Assembly: GCA_013396755.1 (NCBI GenBank) | Contig: VWZF01002523.1 | Location: forward strand, 792,975-856,974 | Direction of reading: 5' to 3' | Length of the DNA: 64,000 nucleotides | Source: Sclerurus mexicanus | Lineage: Eukaryota; Chordata; Aves; Passeriformes; Furnariidae | Shown: positions 1 to 11,202 of the stretch, piece by piece | Numbering within the stretch: the stretch's first letter is position 1 | Layout: the number at the start of each line of letters is the position of its first letter | Position numbers and translations under genes: made by a program | Notes under the pieces: generated by a model | The model's database searches: none | What the model was told of the DNA's origin: nothing | What the model saw: only the letters and a program-made list of their open reading frames with translations

Positions 1-2029
1 ACACAGCGAAGACTTGTGTGCAACCTAGAGACCCCACAGTGCAGGTTCCTCAGCTCCTCTACCCAGGAACTACTGCACATCAAGAGAGCACTTGATGACA
101 CCTCCTGTCCTCTGGAAGACCTGTCAACTATACATTTAAAATCAGTCTTATCACAACCCACTCACTAGCTTCTGAAAACAAAAATTCACAGTGTTTCTTG
201 ACCAGGCCAAAAGCAATGACCATCCTTTCTGAGTCAACATACATCTCTAGGAGCAGTATTGATCTCTAGCGAGCAAGCTGCTTTTGGCAGCTGTTGGGTC
301 TGGAGTTCATGTGGCACAATCCAGTAGTCACAAAAGTAATAGCAGATTATCTGCCGAGTGTTTGTCTTCCAGTGGGAAGTGTATGAAATGACTGTGCACA
401 AATGCCATTTAGGATTTAATCCTGACCTGGAGTTCCCACACAACTTCAGTGCACAAAGCCATTAGTGGGAGATACCAACACCAGAGGTCAGAAACAATTC
501 AATCACACACACTCCTGGGCCCGGGCTGAACAGAGCGCTAACACAGAAACAACTGCTTATGTTGATCTCAATACCACCTTAAATCAAGACTTCAACCATA
601 TGGGCCATAACGGAGCACTGTAACCTTGGCTATCAGCCACTTGCCTCACCCTCTGCCCAGAAAGGCTACGGAACAAATCCTGGACGCCATTTTCAAGTAC
701 ATGCAGGACAAGAAGGTAACTGAGACTAGCCAAAATGGATATATCAAAGGCAAATCACAGCTGACGAATGTGACTCCCCCATCTGGGACAAAGAGACTGG
801 CTCTGCGGCTGAGGGGAGAGCAGGAGGTATTGGACACCTTTGTGCCAAAGGCCATGCTAAGTCTTCCACAGCATCCTTGAAACCAAAATGCTTGGATAAC
901 TGGACAATAAAGGTGAGAGGAAAACTGTATCTCCACTCAAATGATAGTGATCAGCAGTTACAACATTCACCTGGCTGGTGGTTATTAATGGCATCCCTCA
1001 AGCATCAGCCAACTCTACTTAAAAGCAAGGATGGGATGAGGGATAAGGAGCAAAGGAACACCAGCTGAAAAAGAGAAAATCCAACCAGGCACAGGGAAAC
1101 AAATACTTGCTATAAGCATGGTCAAACACTGGACAGGGCCCAAAGTAAGGGTGGCATCACCATCTTTACAGAGAGCCTGGGATGGACCCAGCCCCAAGCT
1201 CTGTCCTGTAGCAGAACAGTTTCCAGTACAAGGTTCGCCTAGAGACCTCCAGAGGTGCCTTCCCACCTCCTGTGGGATGCAGAGTACAGATTTAGCCATA
1301 CAAAACGCTTAGAGATGACATTCCCCACAAGACTTGGCCATCAAATGCTGAACAGTAATTTCCAGGAAACAATTCCCTTTGCAAGTCACACCAGAGTGAA
1401 TATTCACAACTCATCTTGCCCATTATTCTTCTACTCCCGTAATCTCCATACCTACGGCATGCTATCAGCTTGGAGCAACCCAAGACACAAAGCTGGGACA
1501 GCCAAGAGTCAACCCCTATCCCTCCATTAAACCAGGTGCAACCAGAAAAAAGTACAAACGTGACAAAAGAAGTGGCATTTTTCAGTGCACAAAGTAAGGG
1601 TAGGCCAGAACAGCAGAAAGAGCAGAAAGTAGTTGTTGATGGAGAGCAGCCAGACAGGATGGCTTGGCTACCTTCGCTGTATTTTTTGTCTTGTTTACTT
1701 TACTCCGGTTTTGCAGAACTGCACAAGAAACAGGGCATTTTGAGAAGGAGGGAACTCCACAAAAACATCTCCCCATATACTCTATGGTCCTGAGAAAAGG
1801 AAGCTCCACAGATCGGCTTTTATGAAGGAAAATGGCCGAGCACAAATTCATGCCAGACCACCCTCAGTTTATATTCCACAAAACGCAGTCCCAAACCCCA
1901 CTGCCTCTCCTTTCTCTTCACGTGAGCCAAAACAAAGGACAATCAGACAGGAGCGCAACCCTGAATAGAAGACTAATGGGAAGCCATACAACAGAACAGC
2001 AAGAGTGGAAGGGGAGGCCAAGATTTCCA
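1..2029. other. intergenic or intronic DNA, no gene recognised
   Basis: I see no exon with recognisable protein similarity and plausible splice sites on either strand. The open frames here are short, overlap one another and have low-complexity composition. If the CpG-rich edge at 2030-2157 is the promoter of a leftward gene, this stretch would be its first intron; that is inference only. Confidence 0.5.
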
Positions 2030-2157
2030 GGACGTGCCTCCCGCCGGCCCCCGCGCTATCAGCGGCAGCCTCTGCCCATCTTTGTGCTCCTTATCTCGGC
2101 AGCTCCTCCCGGGTCCCCACTCCGACAACCTCGCGTGACCCCCACCCGAGCAGGCTC
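2030..2157. promoter_or_regulatory. CpG-rich segment abutting an assembly gap, possible promoter edge
   Basis: About a dozen CpG dinucleotides fall in some 127 bases, far denser than anywhere else in the window, where CpG is scarce. It also holds two GATA-type cores, one in CTTATCT near 2090 and one in the minus-strand reading of GCTATCAGC near 2057. The segment runs straight into Ns, as GC-rich promoters often do in short-read assemblies. In mammals MTA1 lies downstream of PACS2 in the same orientation, with TEX22 between them, so a leftward MTA1 promoter is one candidate. No MTA1 exon is visible, so this is a hypothesis. Confidence 0.35.
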
Positions 2158-2233
2158 NNNNNNNNNNNNNNNNNNNNNNNNNNNNNNNNNNNNNNNNNNN
2201 NNNNNNNNNNNNNNNNNNNNNNNNNNNNNNNNN
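2158..2233. other. assembly gap (76 Ns)
   Basis: This is a run of 76 Ns between CpG-rich DNA on the left and a CA-rich minisatellite on the right. The true length is unknown. Any open frame drawn across it is meaningless. Confidence 0.99.
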
Positions 2234-2402
2234 CACTCACACACACTCAGAGACACTCACACACACGGAGAGGTGGCTGCCTGTGCCTGCACACCGCACT
2301 CAGACTGCACGGGTACACACACAGGGATCGCCGGTCCTCACACTCACAGACCCCCTGCACACACACACAGACCGCCTGTCCTCACACTCACCCCCTGCAT
2401 AC

Positions 2403-2503
2403 ACGCACAGACTGCCTGTCCTTGCACACATGCACACACGCAGAGCCTCCTCNACGCACAGACTGCCTGTCCTCACACACATGCACACACGCAGAGCCTC
2501 CTC
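2403..2503. repeat. tandem duplication of a 50-base unit, single N between copies
   Basis: Copies 2403-2452 and 2454-2503 match at 48 of 50 positions. The one ambiguous base, at 2453, lies exactly between them. Confidence 0.9.
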
Positions 2504-2766
2504 ATGCACAGAGCCTGTCCTCACATACAGTCACACACACACCCCACCTGGTCACCCCTCGGTCACACACACCCCCCTCTGTCCTCACACAGGCTCAGCC
2601 CTCCTCACACCGCCCCTGTCCTGGCATGGACAGCCCTCCTCATACACNTCATGCACAGACCGCCTGTCCTCACATACAGTCACACACACACCCCCCTCTG
2701 TCCTCACACAGGCTCAGCCCTCCTCACACCGCCCCTGTCCTGGCATGGACAGCCCTCCTCATACAC
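2504..2766. repeat. tandem duplication of a 116-144 base unit, N near the junction
   Basis: Copy one is 2504-2647 and copy two is 2651-2766. They share long identical blocks, including the segment around GGCATGGACAGCCCTCCTC. Copy one carries about 28 extra bases near 2540-2567. The ambiguous base at 2648 directly follows copy one. Confidence 0.88.
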
Positions 2767-3190
2767 ACAGGACAGCCTGACACACACACGAGCACCAGCC
2801 GTGCTCACATCTGTCTGTACACACAGCTCTCCTCACACTTGCATCTGCCTGGACTTGCACACAGCCTTCCTCAGAGCACCCTACCTGTACACACAGCCCT
2901 CCTGTTCTTACACACACCTGCCTGTACTCGCAGCCCTTCTCACGCACGTGTCACCTGTATTCACACGCAGCCTCCATGTACAGGCACCACCTGTACATGC
3001 TGCCTGTCCTCAAGCAGAGTGTTCCTCACAAACACCCAACCATCACAGGCTGTCCCCACCCTGGGCAGAAACAACAGGTCACTCCACAGACACAGCCCTT
3101 CTCATGTACACCCACAGCCTGCTCACACCATGTGAGATGCCCCTCACACCTGCACCTACATCCATATGCTGCCTGTTCTCCATGCATGTA

Positions 3191-5809
3191 GCCAAGGCTG
3201 GATGATGAACCTCAAGGAAAAGCTGCACCTCTGATGGTCAGCACAGGCAGACCCAGGACATTGCTGGACTCTCAGGAACAGCAGGACAACTACACTTGCT
3301 CCCCGGCTCCAGCACAGAACGGGAGAGTCACCTGGTGTTGCCTGAGCCAGGTGTCAGCCCAGGACCCCTTGACATAATCAGACAGGTCAGAATGGCTAAA
3401 AAATACATGTCATGAAACTTTCTGCTGGAGTAAGTGGCAAATAGTTGTACCCATTACCAGGGCTGGGCACAGCTGCTGCCTGCGCTCTCAACCCTGGTTC
3501 TCCTAAAGTCCTGTAACAGCTATACAAGACCACCCAAGCATTGACATCTGCCAAAATACACACTTTTTCAGAAAGAACAGGGCTTTTGTTAAAACTTGCT
3601 TTGTATGTTAGGAAAAAACTCCTACAACCCCAAATCTGACAGTCCTCAGATCCCAACAGGGCACAGGGCTCTGCTTTCATGTTTCCAACGTGTGCAAGGA
3701 GCATGGCTGAGTGAAGAAAACACTTCTGGGGGTGAAAATCGGTCAGCCAAAAAAGGTCAATTCGCCAGGGAGCACCACCATGGTATTTCCTCCTTCCTGA
3801 GCCAGCCAGGGAAGCGCGTGCCGGCACAGGCGCCGGGCACGCCACAGGACATGAGGGCTGGCTCTCCCCAGGCTGCTTCGGCAACCATTATGCAGAGCAA
3901 AAAGTAATCCAGTAGGACACAGGAAAATTACCCAGAATAAATAGTTACAAATCACAGCACAGGGCATTCGGTAGTTGCGCATGAAGAAGCAGAGGGTCAC
4001 AAGGCATTGACTGCTTCTTACAGATGCTAAATTGTGTTTTAAATGACAGCAGCAAAAACGTGTCGGAACTTCCCCGCTGTTCCTCTTCCAGGTTTAGCAA
4101 TGGCTGTGGCTGCAGCCAGGGCATTGTGCAGGGGAGGGGGGTGAGCCTGCGCTGGCGGCTGCAGCCTGGGAAGGAGTGGGCTCTTGCAATGCCTCCCACA
4201 ATCAAACCTCACTCCCATGGGTGCTACTGACTCTCACCATGGTAAATCCAGTCCTCCCAGAAGGCTTTAGGTGCATCCTGAGAGGGCATCACTTGTGTTT
4301 GATACTGCTCCCATGGCGGTGAGGGTGCACGCTGTCTGAGAAAGGGAAAGATCTGCAAAAGAAAGACACTGGTGCTTTGAGGGCCCAGTCCTGGCAGAAA
4401 TGGTTTGTCCCAGTTCATGTGGGCGAGGGAGGCTCCCTAGACCCATTGCATGCAACCTGGCACACCCTGGCCCTGAACCATCCTTGCTCCACCCAGCTCT
4501 CATTTCATTCTCCTCCCTTCTGAACAACAGGAAAGCATGCCCATGGCCCCACCAGGGCCTTTGACTTGGTGTGCTCCCCATGTGTGGTCCCTATGCTTCC
4601 CCCACCAGCACACAAGACTTCCCATCACCCCAGTTCGCTCCACTTGCGCCCTCCTTCCTATGCCGAGATGAGCTCCTCCATAGACTGTAAAAGGTGAGGC
4701 TTAGGATGTGCATCTTTCACGCAGCTGGGCTCTCAGTGCAAGTTTATAGCTGAACCTGTGCAAAAAACACACAGACAAAACAGCCTTCACACTCCACAAG
4801 TTGCCACACACTGTTGCCCCCATCTCACCAGCAGCCAGGCTCTCTCCATGCTGTTTCTGCTCTCCAGAGACCTGAATTTGCCCTCTCCTGAACTACCCAC
4901 CTTCCTCCTACCTGGAATGATCCAATGCCTGATCCATACCACCTGGGTGAGGCTTGAGTCCCCTCGTCCAGCAAAGGGCTCAGGCCATGACTTTGTATGC
5001 ACCTGTCCAGGCGACACTGAGGGGCTGGGACTTCCACGGAGACCAGCATGCTTTGAGAGCAGCCTGGCCCACTGTGAGGGGCTCCCTTCACCCCAGCTTC
5101 TTGCTCTGTTAGCAGCCACTCCTGCACCCCTCACCCTCAGTCAGAGCAGCACAGGGATGCAGGCTGCTGCAGCTTGGCATCCTCACTGCTGCCTCCAATG
5201 GGCTGTATTCTAGGGACCATGACTATGGGCACATTTCCTCAAGACTTCACCTTCCTGCCTCAAAACAGCCACTTAGCCCTTCTCTTTCCTTCTTCTCTCC
5301 ACCAAGTCCAGGTGCTTGAAATCCCATACATTCTGGTCCCTCTCGTACTGTGCTGCCAGGAGCACACACTGCTTGAGGCTACCACAGCCTGAATTTTTTC
5401 TCACTGAGATTCCCCCTTCTTCATGCCCCAGCACCACTATGTCCATCCAACACAGCCCCCAGTCCAGAAACTGGCACCAGCCTGGTCCTTTCTTGCTGCA
5501 AGAAGGTGAAGACTGGATATGGAGAGGGCTGTCAGATGCAGGAGAGCTGCACGAGGTGAGCAGGTCCTTCTGGGAAAGGAAGCAGCAGGGCTGCAAAACC
5601 TACCAGAGCTCATTGCTGGGCAAAACGAAATGTGACAATCCACCAGCTCTGCCCTGGAAGTGCTGCTGGGCAGCTGGATAAATAATACAAGAGATCTCAC
5701 CACACCAGAAAGCCATGCTGCTGTTTCCTGCTGGAGACAACTGCCCCAGTCATGCCAGAGCAGCCCCTGCTGAGAGATGACTCAGGGGACGGGTGTGTGC
5801 TTTCATGTC
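3191..5809. other. no gene recognised
   Basis: I find no exon-like block, known repeat or RNA gene on either strand. The frames between about 3.4 and 5.7 kb overlap on both strands, have no recognisable domains and look like chance frames. The stretch lies just beyond the possible distal end of PACS2. Confidence 0.5.
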
Positions 5810-5813
5810 CAGT

Positions 5814-5819
5814 TTTATT
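5814..5819 (-). promoter_or_regulatory. possible distal poly(A) signal of PACS2
   Basis: The minus strand reads AATAAA here, followed by AACTGGACATGAAAGC, inside an AT-rich block (about 5810-5945) that stands out from its surroundings. Cleavage would fall near 5790-5800. No other minus-strand gene is visible between here and the PACS2 stop codon, so a used site would most simply end a PACS2 3' UTR of about 5.3 kb. The GU-rich downstream element is poor, so this is uncertain. Confidence 0.4.
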
Positions 5820-8800
5820 AGTGTTGCATTAGTACCATAAAATAGTTGACGAGGTCAAGCACGTTGCAGTTTGTTCCAAAAAAAGGCTATTTACATTTAA
5901 TCTGTCTTCATAAAAAACAACCCTAGAACCCAAACAATACAACAATGAAACAGATGGACAACTCAGGAATCTACGAAGTGGTAATGTCCGGGTCTGGACA
6001 AGCCTGGCAGCACGCAGCCCCAGTAACCAGGCTCACAGAGCACTTCCCCATGGCCACATATGCAACTGGGCAGGCAGCTCTCCAGCCAAGGAGCAAAGCA
6101 GCAGCTGCCTGGATGTGGCCCCAGACTGGTGCTCTTCCTTAAGGAAGCCAGTGACCTGCTGCTTTGCAAGTGGCACCTCCCCTTTTGTCTCAGTCTGTCC
6201 CAAAGCACCCAAGTGATCCTGCAGGAGCCAGCCCTGCCAGGAACATCTCCCTTGAGAACACTACTAAAGAAGCTCCAGGAAACCTCCAGGAGACGCTGCT
6301 GCTCATTTCTGGCCTTCTCCTGCCAGGTGAGCCCAGAGAGAGTGTCACACCAAACTCTACCACACAGCCACCCGCTGAGATCAAGCTCCCCCCGAAGGGG
6401 ACAGAGGCATTGCATCCTACCTTGCCTCAAGAAAGCTCCAGGACCCCCAGCCCATTACCACTGCATGGCAAGACTGTCCTAATCTCAGCCTTCCTGATCC
6501 CTCAACACACCAAGCAGCAGGAGAAGGCCACTGGCTCTGCTGCCTCTTGCCAGGATTTTCCTCTTAATCTTGGAGATGTCAGGTCCAATGCCCTCTGCCC
6601 CAGCTCTCCTGTGGTCTCTCCAGCACACACTGCTGGTGAGAAACACAACAGGGCCTTTGCTGCAATCGCAGGTTAAGCACAGGGCAGTGTAATTCTTGGC
6701 TGAGTTTGATGATGGAAAGCAAACAGGCACATCTCTGCAGCCTCAGAAACCTCCCAGCCACCTACCCCTGCCCTCTCTGCAGGACAAAGTCACAAGCTCT
6801 ATCTTGTGTTCTAATTAAAGCAGGCAAACACAGCCAAAGAGACCATGGCTCTCCCCAAACTCATGTGTAACTAAGGAGCACTCTGCAGTTACCGCTGCAA
6901 TGTAAATGGTAACAACTGAACTGGATAGGAACTGCAGCACTGAGCTAAAACAACCGCCCAAGATGTCCATGACGTTGCCAGCGTTGCAGGAGAGCCAGCC
7001 CTCGTTGAGCACTGGCAGGGCTGAAGCCCAGCCTTTGTCTCCAGTAAACTCAAGCCAGAGAACCAGAAAGCACTCAAGGTGCAACATGATGCCACAGAAA
7101 CCTTCCATCTTTCATCTGCTCACCAGCACTGTTTAAGTAGGTCAGCGTCATGCAGCTCAGTGTGGCAGCGAGCCCGCTCCCAAGAGCTCACCTCTGAGCA
7201 AGGCGGGGGCCTTCCCCAACTGCAGCTGGAAAAGAAATTGTCTGCTTTGAGAAGCCACAGCCAGAGGAGCTTAAGAAACAAGCTCCATGGGGAGCAGGGG
7301 CAAGCTCTGGGACATAAAGGGACAGAGACAGGAGGGGACACTGCCTTCAAAGCACCTCCTGTCTGGAGATCTGCCCAGATGCTGCCCACCCCAGCCCCTG
7401 TCTTTGCTGTCAGATCGCAGGGCTCCAAAGCAAGCCCACCTTGGGACATAAACCCACTGCTTTTTTCATGTGAGATGCACCTTCGCTGCCCAAACTCTAG
7501 TGACCCAAATGCAGTGGTGCCGTCTCAGCTCTAAGCCATCCTTCTGCACTCACTGACTTGCAACCACCCAACCCCGCAGGCTGGCACAGCTCTGCAGACA
7601 CAAGCCCATCGCTGCCCCAGAAGCTTTCCCTGGTCCTGCCGCAGGGATCCCTCTGGCTGCCGAGGCTTGCTCCTGGCAGGGTCCCCCCAGAAACTGTTGA
7701 GGAAGCTGGAAGGATGGGAGACCTGAGGTCAGTCACTCGTTCACGTCACCAGGTGCAAAGCCCTTTCCCAGAACAGTCTGAGCCACCTACATGCTTTGAC
7801 ACATTTTCCTCAGAGATAGAAATCTGTTTCTCTTCCAGTCAGGGACAGAAACAGCTGCACAAAGTGGCTCCACGTGATACAAGAGAAATAACAGAGGCAC
7901 AACAGCCTGACCTGAGCCGAGCCACCAAATACACAAGGTCAGCCCCTGCCTCCAGGGCCAGGAAACACCACATTCACCTCCTGGGCACAGAGCTGCCCAT
8001 GGGCAGGCCCAGCCTGCCACTGCTGGACTCCATCCGGGATGACAAGGCTGAGACTTCAGGATGTTTTCTTGCATGGAAGACACATTTCAGAGCAACAACA
8101 GCATTCCACAGGGGAGAAACCTTGCAGAGACACAAGCCCTCAGGTGTACAGAGTTTCCCAGTGAATTTGCTTGTAGAAAGTTAGAACAAAACACAAACCA
8201 ATATGAAATGCAACGAGCGTTTCTCTCACACATACACACACACAGAGTACAGCAGGGCAACACACATTTGATAGGCAGGACCCTGGAAATCCTGTCCTAG
8301 CTACCAGAATTTTTTCTTTACAGTAGGTTGAAATACAAAGAGGAGCACAGTGATGGTTCTCCCCTCACCCCCCAGTAAACAAAAGTTATTGCAGTCAGTC
8401 CACGCCACCTCTGCAGCAGTAACACACTCCAGCACCGAGAGCTGCCCAGGCTGCGTGCGGCTCTTGATGCTGGAACCCAGCCCAATCACTCTTGTCACAC
8501 CAGCGTGAGACTCGAGGAAAAAAATCACACACTGACTAATTTCCTTTACAAAGCTTTTTTTGATGCAGCAGCCTCAATAAAGATAAAGAAGTGATGTGCT
8601 TATACGCCATCTCCCACGCTGCTGCTGCTAGGCAACGTTATACAGTCCCGGAGCATCAGCTCAGGTCAACCGAAAACACATGAACTGAGGGACATGACAG
8701 CATCCCAACTACAGCTGAGCTTCTGCCACAGCCAAGAGCCAGCAGGCAGACCTGCCCGCAGGACTGCGGGGGAGAACAGAGTATTGCAGCTAGACAATCT

Positions 8801-9132
8801 GTCCTACCCATCAGCGTGTCACCAGGCATGGGACCGTGTCCTCCTCCCCTGTCTGGTTTGAAGAGAATACCCAGCCCCTGGCCAAGTAGGTTGCACTTGT
8901 GCTGGGAAAGTGCTTTAAGAAATCAGTCAGTGAAGCAGCCCATGTTGTGAGCTGCGTCAGGCACTAGATCCAGCTCTCACCTCGTAACCCCTCACTCCCT
9001 GTCAGCAGAAGGCCCAGCAGAGCACACCACCACTGTCCTACCCAAAAGAACCCGCATGGTCCCCGCGCAGAGCTACACAGCACAAAGCGGGTTCCTCAAG
9101 CCTTTAAAAACCCAAAGGTAAGGGATCAGATT

Positions 9133-9149
9133 AAAAAAAAAAAAAAAAA
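9133..9149. repeat. poly(A) homopolymer, 17 bases
   Basis: An uninterrupted run of 17 A lies on the plus strand. The left flank shows no clear retroposon body. Confidence 0.95.
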
Positions 9150-10116
9150 GGTTCAAAAGCATCACTGCCTTCAGAAAGTGCCTTCTGGAAATGCTCCCAG
9201 AGCCTGGCCTGTCTGCAGAGGTGGGACACAAAAGGACCCATCAGAAATTTCAGTCCCTTACCGTGAAATGCCAGAGATGTCTGTTCCTCCACACAGTAAG
9301 GACACTCTGCTGCCCAAATCTCACCCACCACCTGCTCCCAGGCAGGTTTTGGGAAGCCTGGAGAGCAAAAGGCTAAATCTGCAGCACCTGGAGCTGCCCA
9401 GACCCACAGTTCTCATGCTGTCTCCTTGTAAGAGCATCCCTGGCAGCAGCAAGGTCTACAAACTGAACACAAGTGCAGACAGAACCAAACAACAGAGATA
9501 GCCTAAAATCTCACTCCTCCATCTCACAGGACATCTTGCTGGCCAAAGTGGACAGAAAACCTGTCTGGCTTCATCCTCACTCACATCCCAAAGACAGCTT
9601 CAACTGCACCCTGGGGCTGAAACCCCTTGCAAAGCCTCAGCCTGTGGGCAATGCTGTGCCAGAAGAAAGCTGGGGAAAGGATATGATCCACAGAGAAACG
9701 TTTGTGTGCAGGAACACTCAGGAAGCAGAAGGAAAGGACAATCTTCATCTCCAGAGCAGCCCACCAGAGGCTGCCTGCCCCAAGCACCCTTCATTTCTGT
9801 AACATTCCTTCAGTTCCCAGGAGGAGAAGTCCTGAGTGGTTCAAAGGCCCAGCAAAAATGCACTCGTGCAGCGGCTCCAAAGCCAGGCAGGCTGCACCCA
9901 GGCTGGGGCAGTGCAGGAGGGAGATGGCAGCAGGCTCTGGGGAGCACAGAGTGCTCAAGGCTGGATGCAGGCAGCAGACAGAGCAGCCCACGCCACCTCA
10001 TGTGTGCAGTTTGACAGATGGACAGGAAGGCAGCTGGACATGCAGAGAGCCTGGCTGGCTCCCAGTCCAGCCACTACAGTGATGTATCACTCCACAGCCA
10101 ACGGCTCATCTTCCTG

Positions 10117-10230
10117 GGTTTGTTTTTTTTCTTTTTTTTGGCAAATTAATTCTTTTTCCTGTTATTTTTTAATTTTTTATTCTTTTTTTAGAAAGCATTA
10201 AAAAAAAATCTGCAGCTGTTAAAAAAAATC
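10117..10230. repeat. T/A-rich low-complexity tract just past the proximal poly(A) signal
   Basis: The plus strand has several T runs (10121-10195) and then A runs (about 10200-10230). In PACS2 orientation the first part after the proximal AATAAA is U-rich, as expected of a downstream element, and the later part is A-rich. Another AATAAA lies at 10176-10181. The A-rich part could cause internal oligo-dT priming if transcripts extend further. Confidence 0.8.
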
Positions 10231-10239
10231 CTTTCCCTT

Positions 10240-11083
10240 TAGAGGCTGGATGAGGTTTTATTGACAGGTAAATACTTGGTGTGAGTATGTAAATAGCAGC
10301 GACCCCACTGACGCGGTGTCCCTCCGCAGCACAGCCAGCTGCAGGGACAGGGTGACTAGCTTGGTTTGGTCATTGTCACAGACCTGGGACACTGCAGTTT
10401 CCTTCCTCTTAGTGTTTCCCTAATTCCTGTTCCTGCCCAACCCTCCTCAGGCATCACTTCAACACAAACACCTGCCTGTCCCCATGGCAGGCTCCATGCT
10501 CTAAACGGGAACCCCCTCTCCAGACATCCCTAGCTATGCAAGTGATTTGTTTTCCAAACTGGACAGTTGAACTCCCTCCAGACTCGCTGATATCTCCTCC
10601 TTTGGCAGCAGGAAGACAGACTGGCCATCCTTTTTTCCTAGAAATATAGAAGAAGGGGGCCAAATGCACCAGAACACACATGATCTTCTGCAGAATCCAT
10701 TTGAGCTGATCCACGGCTCCCCCAGCCCACTCACACCAATGAGGTCTCAGGTTAATAAGCAGTGCAGTTATTCAGCTATCTGCTTGTAAGTGGTAGGTGT
10801 TCTTGGGCAGGTTGCCTGCTCCTGCCAACTCCCCCATGACTTCATGTTGTCAGCACATCTATATTTAAGACTGGGATTTTTTTGCCTTTGTTTAAAGGGG
10901 TTTCCTTCCCTCATAGTAAACTTAAAGAGTTAATAGAAAAAAGTAATTCGAAAGTAATCCAAGCACATCTGTAATTAATTCTGCAGGAGAGGGCAGAGCG
11001 ACGCAAATCAGAGTTGGCACGCAGTTCCTGGCTCCTGGTGTGCAGTCCCTGGGATGGGCAGAAGGTCCCTCCGCTGAGCACAG
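10240..11083 (-). other. PACS2: PACS2 3' UTR, minimal form
   Basis: This is the sequence between the TAG stop codon and the proximal poly(A) signal. It is continuous with the last coding exon and shows no sign of a further intron. I recognise no specific regulatory motif in it. The left boundary is an estimate. Confidence 0.6.
10257..10262 (-). promoter_or_regulatory. PACS2: probable proximal poly(A) signal of PACS2
   Basis: The minus strand reads AATAAA about 820 bases after the stop codon. It is followed within about 25-60 bases by two runs of eight T. A signal followed by a U-rich element is the standard arrangement. Cleavage would fall around 10230-10245. Confidence 0.65.
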
Positions 11084-11202
11084 CTAGAAGTTAGATTTGG
11101 AGTGTCCAAATATGCAGATGGGAAAGTGCTTGACATGAGAGGACCATTGTGCTGCCAGCTGAAAGAACTTGACGTCGTTCCACTCCACGCCATCGATCAG
11201 GA
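11084..11202 (-). CDS. PACS2: PACS2 exon 24, C-terminus and stop
   Basis: The coding part completes Val, then reads LIDGVEWNDVKFFQLAAQW and ends HVKHFPICIFGHSKSNF followed by TAG at 11084-11086. The ending FGHSK is the PACS2 form; PACS1 ends differently. The acceptor is CCCCTGCAG. The exon continues into the 3' UTR. Confidence 0.97.

Larger units (their letters stand above)
2234..3190. repeat. CA-rich minisatellite array with higher-order copies
   Basis: The stretch is built from variants of a short unit resembling CTGTCCTCACACACA, interleaved with CACACA runs. Two higher-order duplications are clear. 2403-2452 and 2454-2503 are 50-base copies with two mismatches. 2504-2647 and 2651-2766 are longer copies that differ mainly by an indel of about 28 bases. 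Toward 3190 the array decays into looser CACAC-rich sequence. It is open in several frames simply because the repeat lacks stop codons, so the frames of up to 457 codons here are not genes. Confidence 0.92.
5820..10230 (-). other. PACS2 3' flank, possible extended 3' UTR
   Basis: There are no coding exons or recognisable repeats apart from a poly(A) tract and scattered CA dinucleotides near 8221-8245. The stretch lies between the proximal and distal poly(A) candidates. It would be transcribed as 3' UTR only if the distal site is used. Confidence 0.35.

Noticed and set aside
1832..3205. Longest open frames in the window (up to 457 codons), rich in His, Thr and Pro
   Set aside because: They run through the N gap and the CACACA minisatellite. 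The repeat lacks stop codons in several frames, so the length has no coding meaning.
7558..8184. 208-codon plus-strand frame
   Set aside because: It has no recognisable domain, overlaps frames on the other strand and lies in probable 3' flank of PACS2.
8618..8640. RFX X-box-like half site (GTTGCC on the minus strand) after a GCT repeat
   Set aside because: Only one half site matches well, and there is no promoter context nearby.
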